Assembly (NCBI RefSeq): GCF_001748245.1
Contig: NZ_BDFO01000001.1
Span: 4,235,853 to 4,299,852 of the forward strand
Length of the DNA stretch: 64,000 bases
Direction of reading: 5' to 3'
Origin: Oligoflexus tunisiensis
GTDB taxonomy: Bacteria > Bdellovibrionota_B > Oligoflexia > Oligoflexales > Oligoflexaceae
In this document: one piece after another, positions 1-8,317 of the stretch
Layout: each line of letters opens with the position of its first letter
Numbering within the stretch: position 1 is the first letter of the stretch
Translations under genes and position numbers: made by a program
Notes under the pieces: model-generated
The model's input: the letters and a program-made list of their open reading frames with translations, nothing else
Told to the model about the DNA's origin: nothing
Databases searched by the model: none

Positions 1-135
1 CACTTTCGTGAAATCACCGTCCTGCCAGGTCTTGGCTCGAAGGTCCACCGGCTCCAGCGTAACTTTCAAACCGGCTTCATGCAGAGCAATATGGGGAGCC
101 AAAGAACATGCGCCTTGAGTGTAAAATAGTTTCAT
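1..135 (-). CDS. Glutathione S-transferase, N-terminal part (cut by window edge)
   Basis: The 45 visible residues begin MKLFYTQGACSLAPHIAL and continue through a VTLEPVDL strand. This is the thioredoxin-fold N-terminus of bacterial beta-type glutathione S-transferases, in which CS after the first strand is the catalytic Cys/Ser region. The family conjugates or reduces substrates with glutathione in the cytoplasm. The ATG at 135-133 is preceded by a GAGGA ribosome-binding site 6 bases upstream. The gene runs off the left end, so the C-terminal helical domain is not seen. The neighbouring fusion gene is on the same strand and ends 82 bases upstream of this start, so the two could be co-transcribed. 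Confidence 0.85.
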   Translation of the reverse strand, partial: MKLFYTQGACSLAPHIALHEAGLKVTLEPVDLRAKTWQDGDFTKV

Positions 136-217
136 GACGATCCTCAATGAACAAAGTTGTCAAGCTTGCCTAAGCCCGGCTCATCATATCATGCAAATCG
201 GAGCTTCTTAAGCAGTA

Positions 218-3200
218 TTAAGCTGCACCTTTGGCAAATTTGACCGCCGCGAATTCATTCATGGTGGCGAAAGTCTCCGCCCCATCATTACGCCCAATCC
301 GATTGACCTGTAGCACCCCCGTGGCACTTTCCAGAAGAACCGCCACCCGCGCAAAGTTCGTGGCCACGGCCAGTCGTAGCTTCAGCATGGCATTCTCGAA
401 ATCCGGGTCATTTCTCTGCGACGCCTGGCGCATATCAACTATGACACCATAGCTACTATATTTGTTCTGCATAAGCGCAATCATGCGCTCGTTGCTCGCA
501 ATGAGTTCACCGATGACCGTGATCGGCGTCGGCGTGCGCCGCAGAATAACGATCCTCTCGCGGGAATGCTCCTCAAAGGTCCAATAGAGATCCGTCATGA
601 GTATATGAATCTCGTCCAGCTGCCAGGGCCTGATTTCCATTTGGTGCCGATCCTGCTCACGCTTCCAGCCCATGTCATGGAACAGATTACGGGCCTCACG
701 GTAGTAAGTCTCGAAGGCTGTGGGGAACTGCCGCAGCTCAGCCAGAAGGTTCTGGCCACCTTCCTCCAGCGCCTGGGACTGGAAGCTTTCAAAAATTTCG
801 ATCCCCCGCTTCAGGCCTCTTTTGATGGTCAAAAGCAAACGCCGATCCATGTCCTCAATGCGCGTGCAGGCCAGAATCAGCGCCTGCCTGCGCGGATCAT
901 CCTGGGGGCTTTGTTCGGCGATCAGCTCGTCCAGAAGATCGTTCATCGCACTCGACAGAGCGACGGGAAACTTGGCGTCCAGACCCTCGTGAATGGCCAT
1001 GATCACATCCCGCATCCACAGCTGTTCGTTCCGCGTTGACATCATGCCACTGGTCAGTTCCCAGATCTCAATGAAGGGTTGTCCGCCTAATTCCTGAGCA
1101 TAGGACAGAATAAAACGCTGATGGGTTTCGATGGACCTTTGAATCTTATAAAGCGTTCGCTCTTCGGCGCTCTCTCCCCGGGTCGTCGAGCTTTTCTGCA
1201 GAGACTGGTCGAGATTCAAGGCGTTTTCCATTTCCACGACCAGATAGAGGATGCCGATCCATTTGCGATACAGCGCGGAAACACCCACAACGGATTGAAT
1301 GCCGCGCAGATGAACGGCTCGGGCGGCTCCCTTGAAATCCAGCTGGCGCACCACACCGATCTCATACATATCGCGCATGGCTTCAATCTCGGAATGACCA
1401 TGATGAACCTTGATGAAGCCCTGCGTGGCGTCAAGGCCACAGTAGTTGGCCAGAACGGTGTTGCCACCGGGATGCAGGCCAATAAAGTCCGTCACATCAT
1501 AAACAACATCGTCGATGATCAGCCAGTAACCATTGGCGGCATTATTCCGATCCACCACTTCGGAAATATCAAACGAGGTCCGTTCGGTATCCCAGGAGCG
1601 GGCGTGTGTGAAAATTTCCTGCATAAAGCGGCCTTCCGCCGCGATGCGACAAAGGCTTTCATGTGAGGCTGCCAGGCGTTCGTCGGTATCGCCTTCAAAG
1701 AAGTCCGAGAATGCGGTTTTCAAGGCACCGTGAATGCTCTTGGCAAAGCGGGTCCTTCCGCAGATATAAAGATAGGCGCCCTGGCCGCCATCTTCCGGCT
1801 TTTGCAGCATCTTCCAAAGCACGGAGGCATTGGCCTTGTCGAGCAGGAGATCCTGAATATGACCTCGGGGGTTGGGTTCATAAACAAACGAACCATGATT
1901 CGCCGAGGATTTTTGAAAGACCGGACGCGCATCCTCCTGCGAGAACAGCGTGTCGAGTTTGATCATGCCGCTGGCAAGACCGGGCAGGAGGTCATCCTGA
2001 TAATAGAAAAAGTCCCGCGACTGCAGACTCAGCATGATCCAGCACGGGCCGCTGTCCTTCTGTTGCATGCGTCGGGCGATGAAGCTCCGGAACGGTGCAA
2101 AGCCGGTGCCGCCGGCAATCAGGACGATCGGGGTGGTATGGTCCTTGGGCAGACTGAAGCGTGGAGGATGATCGATAATGAGCGAAAGCGGACCCTTGCG
2201 GCCGTGCCCTGTCGCCAGAAAATTCGAGGCTGTGCCCAATCTTTCCACATCGGACTCACCCGAGGTGCCATCGGATTGATAGCGCAGGCGTCCCACCGTC
2301 AGATGGATTTCGGTGGCGGGTTCGCCTGGCTCCAGCGCGGACGAAATGGAATACATGCGGAACTGTTCCGGAGGAACCACCCGGGCGATATACATGGGCG
2401 AGTGGTAGTCACTCTTCCAGAGTCGCGTGGGATCAAATCCTTCGGTACGAAGGAGATTCAAAAGATCCCAAAGTTCCCAGCGAACGGTCGTCTGAGTTTT
2501 GATGGCCTGCGCCAGGGCCTTGTTTTGGGAAATGGCATGAAGCGCTTCCGCAAGACGCGGCACAACGGGACGAATTTTCGCAAAGCGCAGAAAATCCCGC
2601 AGCGTGAGACTTGTCGTTTGCGCGAAGCCGTGACGCAGATGGGCGGCCTTGACCCATTCCTCGGTCAGACGTATGGGTTCATTGCCAGTGGCGCCGAGCG
2701 CCATCAGCGTGCGACCAATCAGCTGATCGGAATTTTCAGGGAGGATGCCGCAGCGGTCTCCAGGCTGATAATGGATGCCTGTTCCTGTGACATCGAGCAC
2801 TACGTGTTTAACGTTTTCGGGACCGGAATGGTGGGTCTGCCCAACCGATTTGATGGAACCATAGTGACAGCTGCTGGGAAAGGATTCCTGTCTTTCCATG
2901 CGCGCGTATTCGAGTTCCGAATCAACCTGCTCCCAGGTGCGATCCTTAAAAAGTCCCGAAAAACCGCCGATCGTGACGCTGCGCCCGACCTTGAAAGCGA
3001 TTTCAAGATAACCATAGACCTTCATGCGATGGCGACCGAGGAAGCCATTGGGTCCGGCATACAGCTCAAAGGTTTCCCGCAGGAGCGCGCGCAGATTCGG
3101 ATCCTCGGAGGTCCGGATGTAATCCGGTACCGAGAGCGCCCCCACCGCTTCGAGGAATTCCCGCCAGTAGGGTGGATACGTGCTGCGCAGACTTTTGATT

Positions 3201-4909
3201 TCCTTGCCGAGAAACGTCTCGTATTTCTGGCGCCCAAAAAATGCATCCATAAGATTGAAGATCGGGGACGATGTTCCACTGGGTCCCTGGACGCCCGGTT
3301 TGACCGGCACCGCAAAGGGCGCCACCGTCTTCGCCCATATCACCGGATCCACGTGACTCCTGCTGACAGGATTCGGATTGATCTTGAGCAGGGAATCCTG
3401 AACCACGCGCTTCAGACATTCGATGATCAGGGCCAGCTCATCCTCAATGATGCTGTGGCTGTCCGTTTTCACCGCTTCCTGACTGCGAGCGATGGCGCCA
3501 ATGATCGGCGCGCATTGGGCGAGGATTTCGGTTTGGGTCAGGTAGAAATGGTTTTCTTCCTTGTTATCGACGGTCGGGATAAGAAGGGCCATGTTTTCAA
3601 CCCGGAAGGGATCCGCAGCGTCAGGCTGCAAAAGTCTCCAGTTGTAAACAATCAGATCGATGTAGGAAAGCACCTCCTGCTCGCGTCCCAATCGACGCCG
3701 CACATCAGCCCAGGGTTGGGACAGCGATGGCGGCAGGGGCTGGGGCCCGCTCGTCTCCACATAGGAATAGGCATGAGCCAGCATCGAGAGGATGGCCCCG
3801 GCACGCAAGAGATAGGCATCGCCCAGGCTCCCCTCGCCCGCATCCAAAATGGGCAGCTGACGGACCTCCCTGCGCAGCTGGAGATTCCGATACAGTTCCG
3901 GGAGTTTTTGAATAATCTCATCCCAGGCCTTGTACGCGGGCGGCATGTTTTCCTTGGGCGGCTGCAGCGGCATGAACCCATGGGAGAACGACAGAAAGCC
4001 CAGATTCTCGTGGCCGAGAAAGCGATTCATTTTCTCGGCATTCTCGATAATGGCATGCGATGAGGCATGCTCAGCAGGCCGCTTCTCTGTTTTGCCGGAA
4101 ATGCGCGGTTTGTGGGCCAGATCCAGCTGGTATTCCATCTTTCCAACGTAATGATATTCCCGGTCGAACTCGTGCAGGTAGTTGGTCAGATAACGCCTCT
4201 GTTCGTTGCTGATCCTGCCTTTATAGATGTCTTCAAAGGATTCCGTTCCATCGCTGGTATCCATCCGCTTCAGGAAAAACAGCGTCATGTCCTTGCCCTT
4301 GAAAAAATCCCGAAGATACTGGTGATCGGGACGGGCCACGGTCATGTCAAACACGGCCCCTGCGATGGCCGTATGATAAGGGTGGGCCTTCAGATCCTCC
4401 TGCGAGAAAATGCGGGACGGGCGCAACGGAAAATGAAAAGGCCGGTTGACTGGATCGGTCTTGACTTCAATGCTCTTCAGGATATTGATGTATTCCGGGT
4501 CGAGGCCCATCTGCTCGGCGCCGCGCAGCAGGATATTGAGATACCTTCGTGACGGCTGATAGCCTTCCTTCAGGCGCTCCTCGATGCCGGTATAGGCGAA
4601 AGCGGAAACTGTCCGGCCGGTATAGGTTGTGACCATGAGCTTGACGCGCTTGTAGTTCACGCCGAGGGCTTCCAGTTCATCCAGCACTTTGAGATGTTCG
4701 TCGCGGCAGGAATAGAGAATGCCATGCACGTTATGCTGCGGCGCGCTCGTGATATTGCCGGTGCCGCCTTCGATCAGGAAGAAATCCGGAATATTGAAGC
4801 TGAGCTTCCACCCATCCAGGATCGCAGGCTCGGCTGAGAGAGGTTCCACGCCCTTGGCCTTGAGGGACGTAATACTCATGTTGGAACCGTAACCGAAGTA
4901 ATAGAACAT
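218..4909 (-). CDS. Giant fusion: GGCT-like / IDO-like haem domain / FAD-NAD(P)H reductase / cytochrome b5 / STAS-like
   Basis: Numbering is from the ATG at 4909 (1,563 aa). A TTG two codons earlier is possible, but GAGG lies 6 bases before the ATG. Residues 1-120 resemble gamma-glutamylcyclotransferase: FGYGSNM, and LDELEA with the likely catalytic Glu80. Residues 280-680 resemble indoleamine 2,3-dioxygenase: LPPSLSQPW, LSYIDLIVYNW, and GRHRMKVYGY, where His627 is the likely proximal haem ligand. Residues 685-1070 resemble the FAD/NADPH half of cytochrome P450 or sulfite reductase: YQPGD, RMYSISS, GGTGFAPFRSF, YICG. No flavodoxin FMN domain is present. Residues 1112-1195 are cytochrome b5 (HPGG with axial His1146; HHGHS supplies the second His). 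Residues 1200-1470 are helical and unrecognised. The tail (about 1480-1555, VDMRQASQRNDPDFE) resembles SpoIIAA/STAS-like domains. Inferred role: NAD(P)H-FAD-b5 electron delivery to the IDO-like haem for indole-ring oxidation. The order of domains is seen; the activity is not. Confidence 0.75.
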   Translation of the reverse strand: MFYYFGYGSNMSITSLKAKGVEPLSAEPAILDGWKLSFNIPDFFLIEGGTGNITSAPQHNVHGILYSCRDEHLKVLDELEALGVNYKRVKLMVTTYTGRTVSAFAYTGIEERLKEGYQPSRRYLNILLRGAEQMGLDPEYINILKSIEVKTDPVNRPFHFPLRPSRIFSQEDLKAHPYHTAIAGAVFDMTVARPDHQYLRDFFKGKDMTLFFLKRMDTSDGTESFEDIYKGRISNEQRRYLTNYLHEFDREYHYVGKMEYQLDLAHKPRISGKTEKRPAEHASSHAIIENAEKMNRFLGHENLGFLSFSHGFMPLQPPKENMPPAYKAWDEIIQKLPELYRNLQLRREVRQLPILDAGEGSLGDAYLLRAGAILSMLAHAYSYVETSGPQPLPPSLSQPWADVRRRLGREQEVLSYIDLIVYNWRLLQPDAADPFRVENMALLIPTVDNKEENHFYLTQTEILAQCAPIIGAIARSQEAVKTDSHSIIEDELALIIECLKRVVQDSLLKINPNPVSRSHVDPVIWAKTVAPFAVPVKPGVQGPSGTSSPIFNLMDAFFGRQKYETFLGKEIKSLRSTYPPYWREFLEAVGALSVPDYIRTSEDPNLRALLRETFELYAGPNGFLGRHRMKVYGYLEIAFKVGRSVTIGGFSGLFKDRTWEQVDSELEYARMERQESFPSSCHYGSIKSVGQTHHSGPENVKHVVLDVTGTGIHYQPGDRCGILPENSDQLIGRTLMALGATGNEPIRLTEEWVKAAHLRHGFAQTTSLTLRDFLRFAKIRPVVPRLAEALHAISQNKALAQAIKTQTTVRWELWDLLNLLRTEGFDPTRLWKSDYHSPMYIARVVPPEQFRMYSISSALEPGEPATEIHLTVGRLRYQSDGTSGESDVERLGTASNFLATGHGRKGPLSLIIDHPPRFSLPKDHTTPIVLIAGGTGFAPFRSFIARRMQQKDSGPCWIMLSLQSRDFFYYQDDLLPGLASGMIKLDTLFSQEDARPVFQKSSANHGSFVYEPNPRGHIQDLLLDKANASVLWKMLQKPEDGGQGAYLYICGRTRFAKSIHGALKTAFSDFFEGDTDERLAASHESLCRIAAEGRFMQEIFTHARSWDTERTSFDISEVVDRNNAANGYWLIIDDVVYDVTDFIGLHPGGNTVLANYCGLDATQGFIKVHHGHSEIEAMRDMYEIGVVRQLDFKGAARAVHLRGIQSVVGVSALYRKWIGILYLVVEMENALNLDQSLQKSSTTRGESAEERTLYKIQRSIETHQRFILSYAQELGGQPFIEIWELTSGMMSTRNEQLWMRDVIMAIHEGLDAKFPVALSSAMNDLLDELIAEQSPQDDPRRQALILACTRIEDMDRRLLLTIKRGLKRGIEIFESFQSQALEEGGQNLLAELRQFPTAFETYYREARNLFHDMGWKREQDRHQMEIRPWQLDEIHILMTDLYWTFEEHSRERIVILRRTPTPITVIGELIASNERMIALMQNKYSSYGVIVDMRQASQRNDPDFENAMLKLRLAVATNFARVAVLLESATGVLQVNRIGRNDGAETFATMNEFAAVKFAKGAA

Positions 4910-5132
4910 TCCCAACCTCGTCGGAATTTAGGCCGGCAGAGTAAAAGCACGTAGGGTTATCTTATCGGGATCGCCGACCCAAGGCTAGGGGGACAGCCCT
5001 GACAGGACTGCCGGGATAATTCCCAAAGTTTCACTACTTTTTGTAAGAATCCCCGGTTCGTGGGCAACATCCGGCGGGCTTAATGATTGGGCGCAATCAG
5101 CCGAATATGAAAAGGTATGAAAGGATAAGGCC

Positions 5133-5984
5133 ATGAGCGCTGTCCCAATAGCAGAAAAAATCGAACCTGCCGCGCCCACGGACGACGGTGATATCTTTGC
5201 CAAAACCGCACCCGACATCGTTCTTTACCAATGGCCTGCAAGTCAATTTTGTGACAGTATTTATGTGCGTTGCACCAAAATCCATAGAATGCTGGCCTAC
5301 CTGCACGCTCCGTATAAGGTCGCTGACATCAGCTTTCCTAAAACTGTCAACGAATCCGAAATATCTGACAAAGTGAAACCCTTGATGCGGAAGATTCCGA
5401 TCATCAAGGTGAACGACACCACCTATATCGAGGGAACAGCCAAGATCGTTTTATGGCTCCTTGAACGTAATAATCGCATGGATTTTGTGGGAAGCGAAGT
5501 GACCACGACCCCTGAACTCTGGTACCTGGAACATTGGGCCGAGCGCTGGCTGGTCTGGTTGGTCATTTATGGGCGTTGGTTGAAACAGGACAACTATGTA
5601 AGTTTTGTCCGCTCGTTTATGACCATCAAAACCAGCAACGATATTCCGCGCAGTGTGGCCTATGTGCGCACGCGGGCTTGCGACATTCTCAGGTCCACCG
5701 AGGTGGGCGGATTGCGCCACAGCGAATATATCAACGAGCTGACTCAGGGCGCGCAGATGCTGAACAAGATACTTGAAAGAACGGAGTTTGTAACCGGGCC
5801 GGAGCTTAAGGAACTCGATCTCAGTCTCTTCATGAGTATCCAGGCTCTCCTGGACCCCTCCCTCGAGGAGGAGTCCCAGATCCTCAATCAATACCCGGCT
5901 CTGACCCGATGGGCGAAAAAAGTGGATGCGATAACGCGCAGCGAGCACACGCGAGAGATTTGCATCCATCCGGTTCCCCGCTAA
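5133..5984 (+). CDS. Glutathione S-transferase-like protein
   Basis: This 283-residue cytoplasmic protein has a thioredoxin-like N-terminal part. It starts DIVLYQWPAS, then a helix, a strand, and the cis-Pro-like RKIPIIKVND motif followed by TYIEGTAKI. In GSTs these are the glutathione-binding Pro and the Glu/Ser-Thr pair. The rest is helical, as in the GST C-terminal domain. A Cys occurs in SQFCDS, close to the usual catalytic position. The start ATG follows AAGGATAAGG. It is divergent from the fusion gene across about 220 bases. The exact GST class is not recognisable. It could also be a metaxin-like or structural GST fold without transferase activity. Confidence 0.6.
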   Translation: MSAVPIAEKIEPAAPTDDGDIFAKTAPDIVLYQWPASQFCDSIYVRCTKIHRMLAYLHAPYKVADISFPKTVNESEISDKVKPLMRKIPIIKVNDTTYIEGTAKIVLWLLERNNRMDFVGSEVTTTPELWYLEHWAERWLVWLVIYGRWLKQDNYVSFVRSFMTIKTSNDIPRSVAYVRTRACDILRSTEVGGLRHSEYINELTQGAQMLNKILERTEFVTGPELKELDLSLFMSIQALLDPSLEEESQILNQYPALTRWAKKVDAITRSEHTREICIHPVPR

Positions 5985-6075
5985 ATTTTCCGTCAAGCCC
6001 ACCTCTGGAAAAATTCCTCAATTCATTCTAATTTCCTGATGGACCACATGCCAACCACGTGGAAGGAGAGACGCG

Positions 6076-6510
6076 ATGCGACAGGAAGATCAGGGAAGTT
6101 ACATTGTGTTCTACGATGAGCAGTGCCCCATTTGTCGCCGCAGCCGCAGATTCCTCGAGCGACTGGGAGACCGACCGCGCATGCACTTTGTTGATGTCAA
6201 CAATCGCAGTGTGATGAAACGCTGGCCCATGATTGATCCGGACAAGGCGTTGAAGCGGGTTACGGTGCTGACGCCGCGCTTTCAGCAGCTGACCGACTAT
6301 AGGGCTGTCATCGAACTGCTGGGAGCGAAATCCCGGCTGGTGCATTGGTTTTTGCCTCTGCTCCGATTGCCTGTTATAAGCTGGGTCGGACGCTTGGTTT
6401 ACCACTTCATTTCCCACAATCGCTATGGCATTGGACGCTGGCTGCAGCTGGAGGATGACGCGCCACGGCGTGAGTTGCCCCGCCGTGAGTCCATGCCTGC
6501 GGGCACCTGA
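6076..6510 (+). CDS. DCC-family (DUF393) thiol-disulfide oxidoreductase
   Basis: This 144-residue protein carries YDEQCPICRRSRRFL near its N-terminus. That is the CxxC-type active site of the DCC/DUF393 family, in which CPIC is the redox pair. A later FVDVNNRSV strand and a hydrophobic LLRLPVISWVGRLVYHF segment also fit the family, whose members often end in a membrane-associated helix and a Tyr/Arg-rich tail. GGAAGGAGAG upstream of the ATG is a strong ribosome-binding site. The substrate is unknown for most of this family. It lies 91 bases after the GST-like gene on the same strand and may share its transcript, which fits a thiol-redox theme. Confidence 0.8.
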   Translation: MRQEDQGSYIVFYDEQCPICRRSRRFLERLGDRPRMHFVDVNNRSVMKRWPMIDPDKALKRVTVLTPRFQQLTDYRAVIELLGAKSRLVHWFLPLLRLPVISWVGRLVYHFISHNRYGIGRWLQLEDDAPRRELPRRESMPAGT

Positions 6511-6590
6511 TTCTGGAACGGAAATTGATAAGAGGATGAACGGCCGAGCCCGGCCGATCTTCCCGAATGCAGAACGAAAAAGGAAAAAAC

Positions 6591-7133
6591 ATGATCCAGG
6601 CAGGCAGACTCATCTCCATCCTCTTTCTGATCCTCCCGCTGGCTTGTACCGCGACGGTTTCCAGGAACATCGAATCGGACCCTGCGCAAGTTGCACCGAC
6701 AACCAGTCCTTTTGCTTACTGTGCTGAGAAAGGCACAGTGGACGAACCTGGTTCAGCCTGGCAAAAGCCCGAGGTGACAGCTGAGATCGTCGCAGCACTC
6801 AAGCGCGCCGAGGTTATCACTGCGGATGCTCCTGTCCCGCCTGAGAATGCCTGCCGCTGGCGCTGTATGGATCAGCAGGTTTATGCCTGTTGCACGGGAG
6901 CGAATCTCCCCTGTGATCAAAAAGGGGACAGCAGCCGCACGCCATCGAAGGCCATGAACACGTACTGTGCCCAAAATCCGAAGGCCGACGTGATCCCGGC
7001 TTATGTTACAGGCCGTGCCACGGTTTTCACCTGGACGTGTTCAGGAAAGACTGCCGTCCCGGGCCGGCAGGTGCTTCATCTGGATGCACGCGGCTATCCC
7101 ACTGAGTTTTGGCATCGCGTGACGGCGGAATAG
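6591..7133 (+). CDS. Cys-rich lipoprotein of unknown function
   Basis: The ATG at 6591 is chosen because AAGGAAA lies just upstream and because the protein then begins with a lipoprotein signal peptide ending LPLAC (Cys acylation site at about residue 18). The mature part has a Cys-dense centre (CRWRC, YACC, LPC) and a C-terminal block (IPAYVTGRATVF, then TWTC) followed by LHLDARGYP. This architecture recurs in conserved hypothetical exported proteins of proteobacteria, but I know no function for it. Several Cys could form periplasmic disulfides, and the DCC thiol oxidoreductase lies immediately upstream. Any link between the two is inference. Confidence 0.65.
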   Translation: MIQAGRLISILFLILPLACTATVSRNIESDPAQVAPTTSPFAYCAEKGTVDEPGSAWQKPEVTAEIVAALKRAEVITADAPVPPENACRWRCMDQQVYACCTGANLPCDQKGDSSRTPSKAMNTYCAQNPKADVIPAYVTGRATVFTWTCSGKTAVPGRQVLHLDARGYPTEFWHRVTAE

Positions 7134-7230
7134 AGGCCGCCATCAGGCCCAGTGCGTGGTTTCTCCTATTGACGGCGAGCTCATCCCTATCAAAGATCGG
7201 CGATTATCAACATTTGAAAGAGGGATAGAG

Positions 7231-8298
7231 ATGATACGTCAACACCTGACAGGGGCCATGGTTCTCGGATTTTCTGCACTCCTCTCCATGGGCGGAGCGG
7301 CTCCCCAGGACTCATTCACTGTGATGACCTGGAATTTATACGTTGGAGCCGATACGGCACCCATCCTGGCGTCGCCTTCGATGCAGGAAATGGCATCCCG
7401 TGCGGATGCGGCCTGGAGGACCATGGAGTCCACCCGATTCGAGGAGCGGGTTATCGCCATCGCCGACCAGATTGCAGCGCACCGGCCGCATTTAATCGGT
7501 CTTCAGGAGGTGTCCCTGCTTCGGGTTCAATCACCCGGGGATCGTATGGAGGGTGGTATGGAACCTGCCACGACGGTCGTTTATGACTTTGAAAAAACTT
7601 TGATGTCGGAGCTGGCCTCACGCGGGCTCGACTATCGAGTGGTCTCGCGCGTGCAGAATGCGGATGTCGAGGTTCCGCGGGCGAATGAAACCCGCGATGA
7701 TGTGCGCCTGACCGATCATGATCTGATTCTGGCTCGCGGTGATGTGGAAGCCGAACCCGCGCTGAAGGGCAACTACCAGGCCGCGCTCTCCCTGCCCTTC
7801 CCGGATGGGAAATCGAACCTGACCGTCAACCGGGGTTACACCCTGGTGAATGTGAACCTCCTGGGTCAGGAGGCGGTCTTTGTCAACAGCCATCTCGAGA
7901 TCTCGGCACTGGAACCTCTGCAGGCCATGCAGGCCAAGGAACTCATGACCATCCTCGGCAGCCGCTCGGAGCCGATCCTTTTGGTGGGTGATTTCAATTC
8001 GCGCCCTGAAGGAGGCGCCAGTTACGATCTGATGATGCAGTCGGGTTATCGTGATGTTTGGAATGATCGTATCGGGCCCGAGGAGCTGGGTCTGACCTGC
8101 TGCCAGGCGGCGGATCTTTCCAACAAGGATTCCAACCTGGTTGAACGCATCGACCTGGTCCTGACCAGAAATGATAGCGACTGGCTGTCACAGGAGGTCC
8201 AGGCCTGGGTGGTCGGGAATCAACCTGAGGATCAAACATCAGGCGGGCTGTGGCCGTCGGATCATGCCGGGGTTGTGGTGCAGTTCTCCGTGAAATAA
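7231..8298 (+). CDS. Secreted endonuclease/exonuclease/phosphatase-family hydrolase
   Basis: The ATG at 7231 follows AGAGGGATAGAG and gives a 355-residue protein with a cleavable signal peptide (hydrophobic VLGFSALLSMGGAAP). The EEP (DNase I-like) fold motifs appear in order: VMTWNLYVGAD (metal-site Asn), GLQEV (metal-binding Glu), FVNSHLE, LLVGDFNSRP (Asp and Asn of the active site) and WPSDHAGVVV (catalytic Asp-His). The family cleaves phosphodiesters in nucleic acids, phosphoinositides or sphingomyelin. The export signal suggests an extracytoplasmic substrate such as DNA or phospholipid. An upstream in-frame start at 7156 would place 25 extra residues before the signal peptide and is unlikely. 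A second EEP protein is at 37283. Confidence 0.85.
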   Translation: MIRQHLTGAMVLGFSALLSMGGAAPQDSFTVMTWNLYVGADTAPILASPSMQEMASRADAAWRTMESTRFEERVIAIADQIAAHRPHLIGLQEVSLLRVQSPGDRMEGGMEPATTVVYDFEKTLMSELASRGLDYRVVSRVQNADVEVPRANETRDDVRLTDHDLILARGDVEAEPALKGNYQAALSLPFPDGKSNLTVNRGYTLVNVNLLGQEAVFVNSHLEISALEPLQAMQAKELMTILGSRSEPILLVGDFNSRPEGGASYDLMMQSGYRDVWNDRIGPEELGLTCCQAADLSNKDSNLVERIDLVLTRNDSDWLSQEVQAWVVGNQPEDQTSGGLWPSDHAGVVVQFSVK

Positions 8299-8317
8299 TC
8301 AATTCAGAAAGCCGGGC

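Noticed and set aside
1730..4063. A 777-residue open frame antisense to the fusion gene
   Set aside because: It is a long shadow in a GC-rich gene. It has no ribosome-binding site, and its translation shows no family-like block, while the opposite strand reads clear haem, FAD and b5 motifs.
218..4909. Frameshift or assembly join of several genes in the giant fusion
   Set aside because: The reading frame stays open for 1,563 codons with continuous domain boundaries and no internal stop or ribosome-binding site between domains. Strictly, conservation across relatives would be needed to exclude an artefact.
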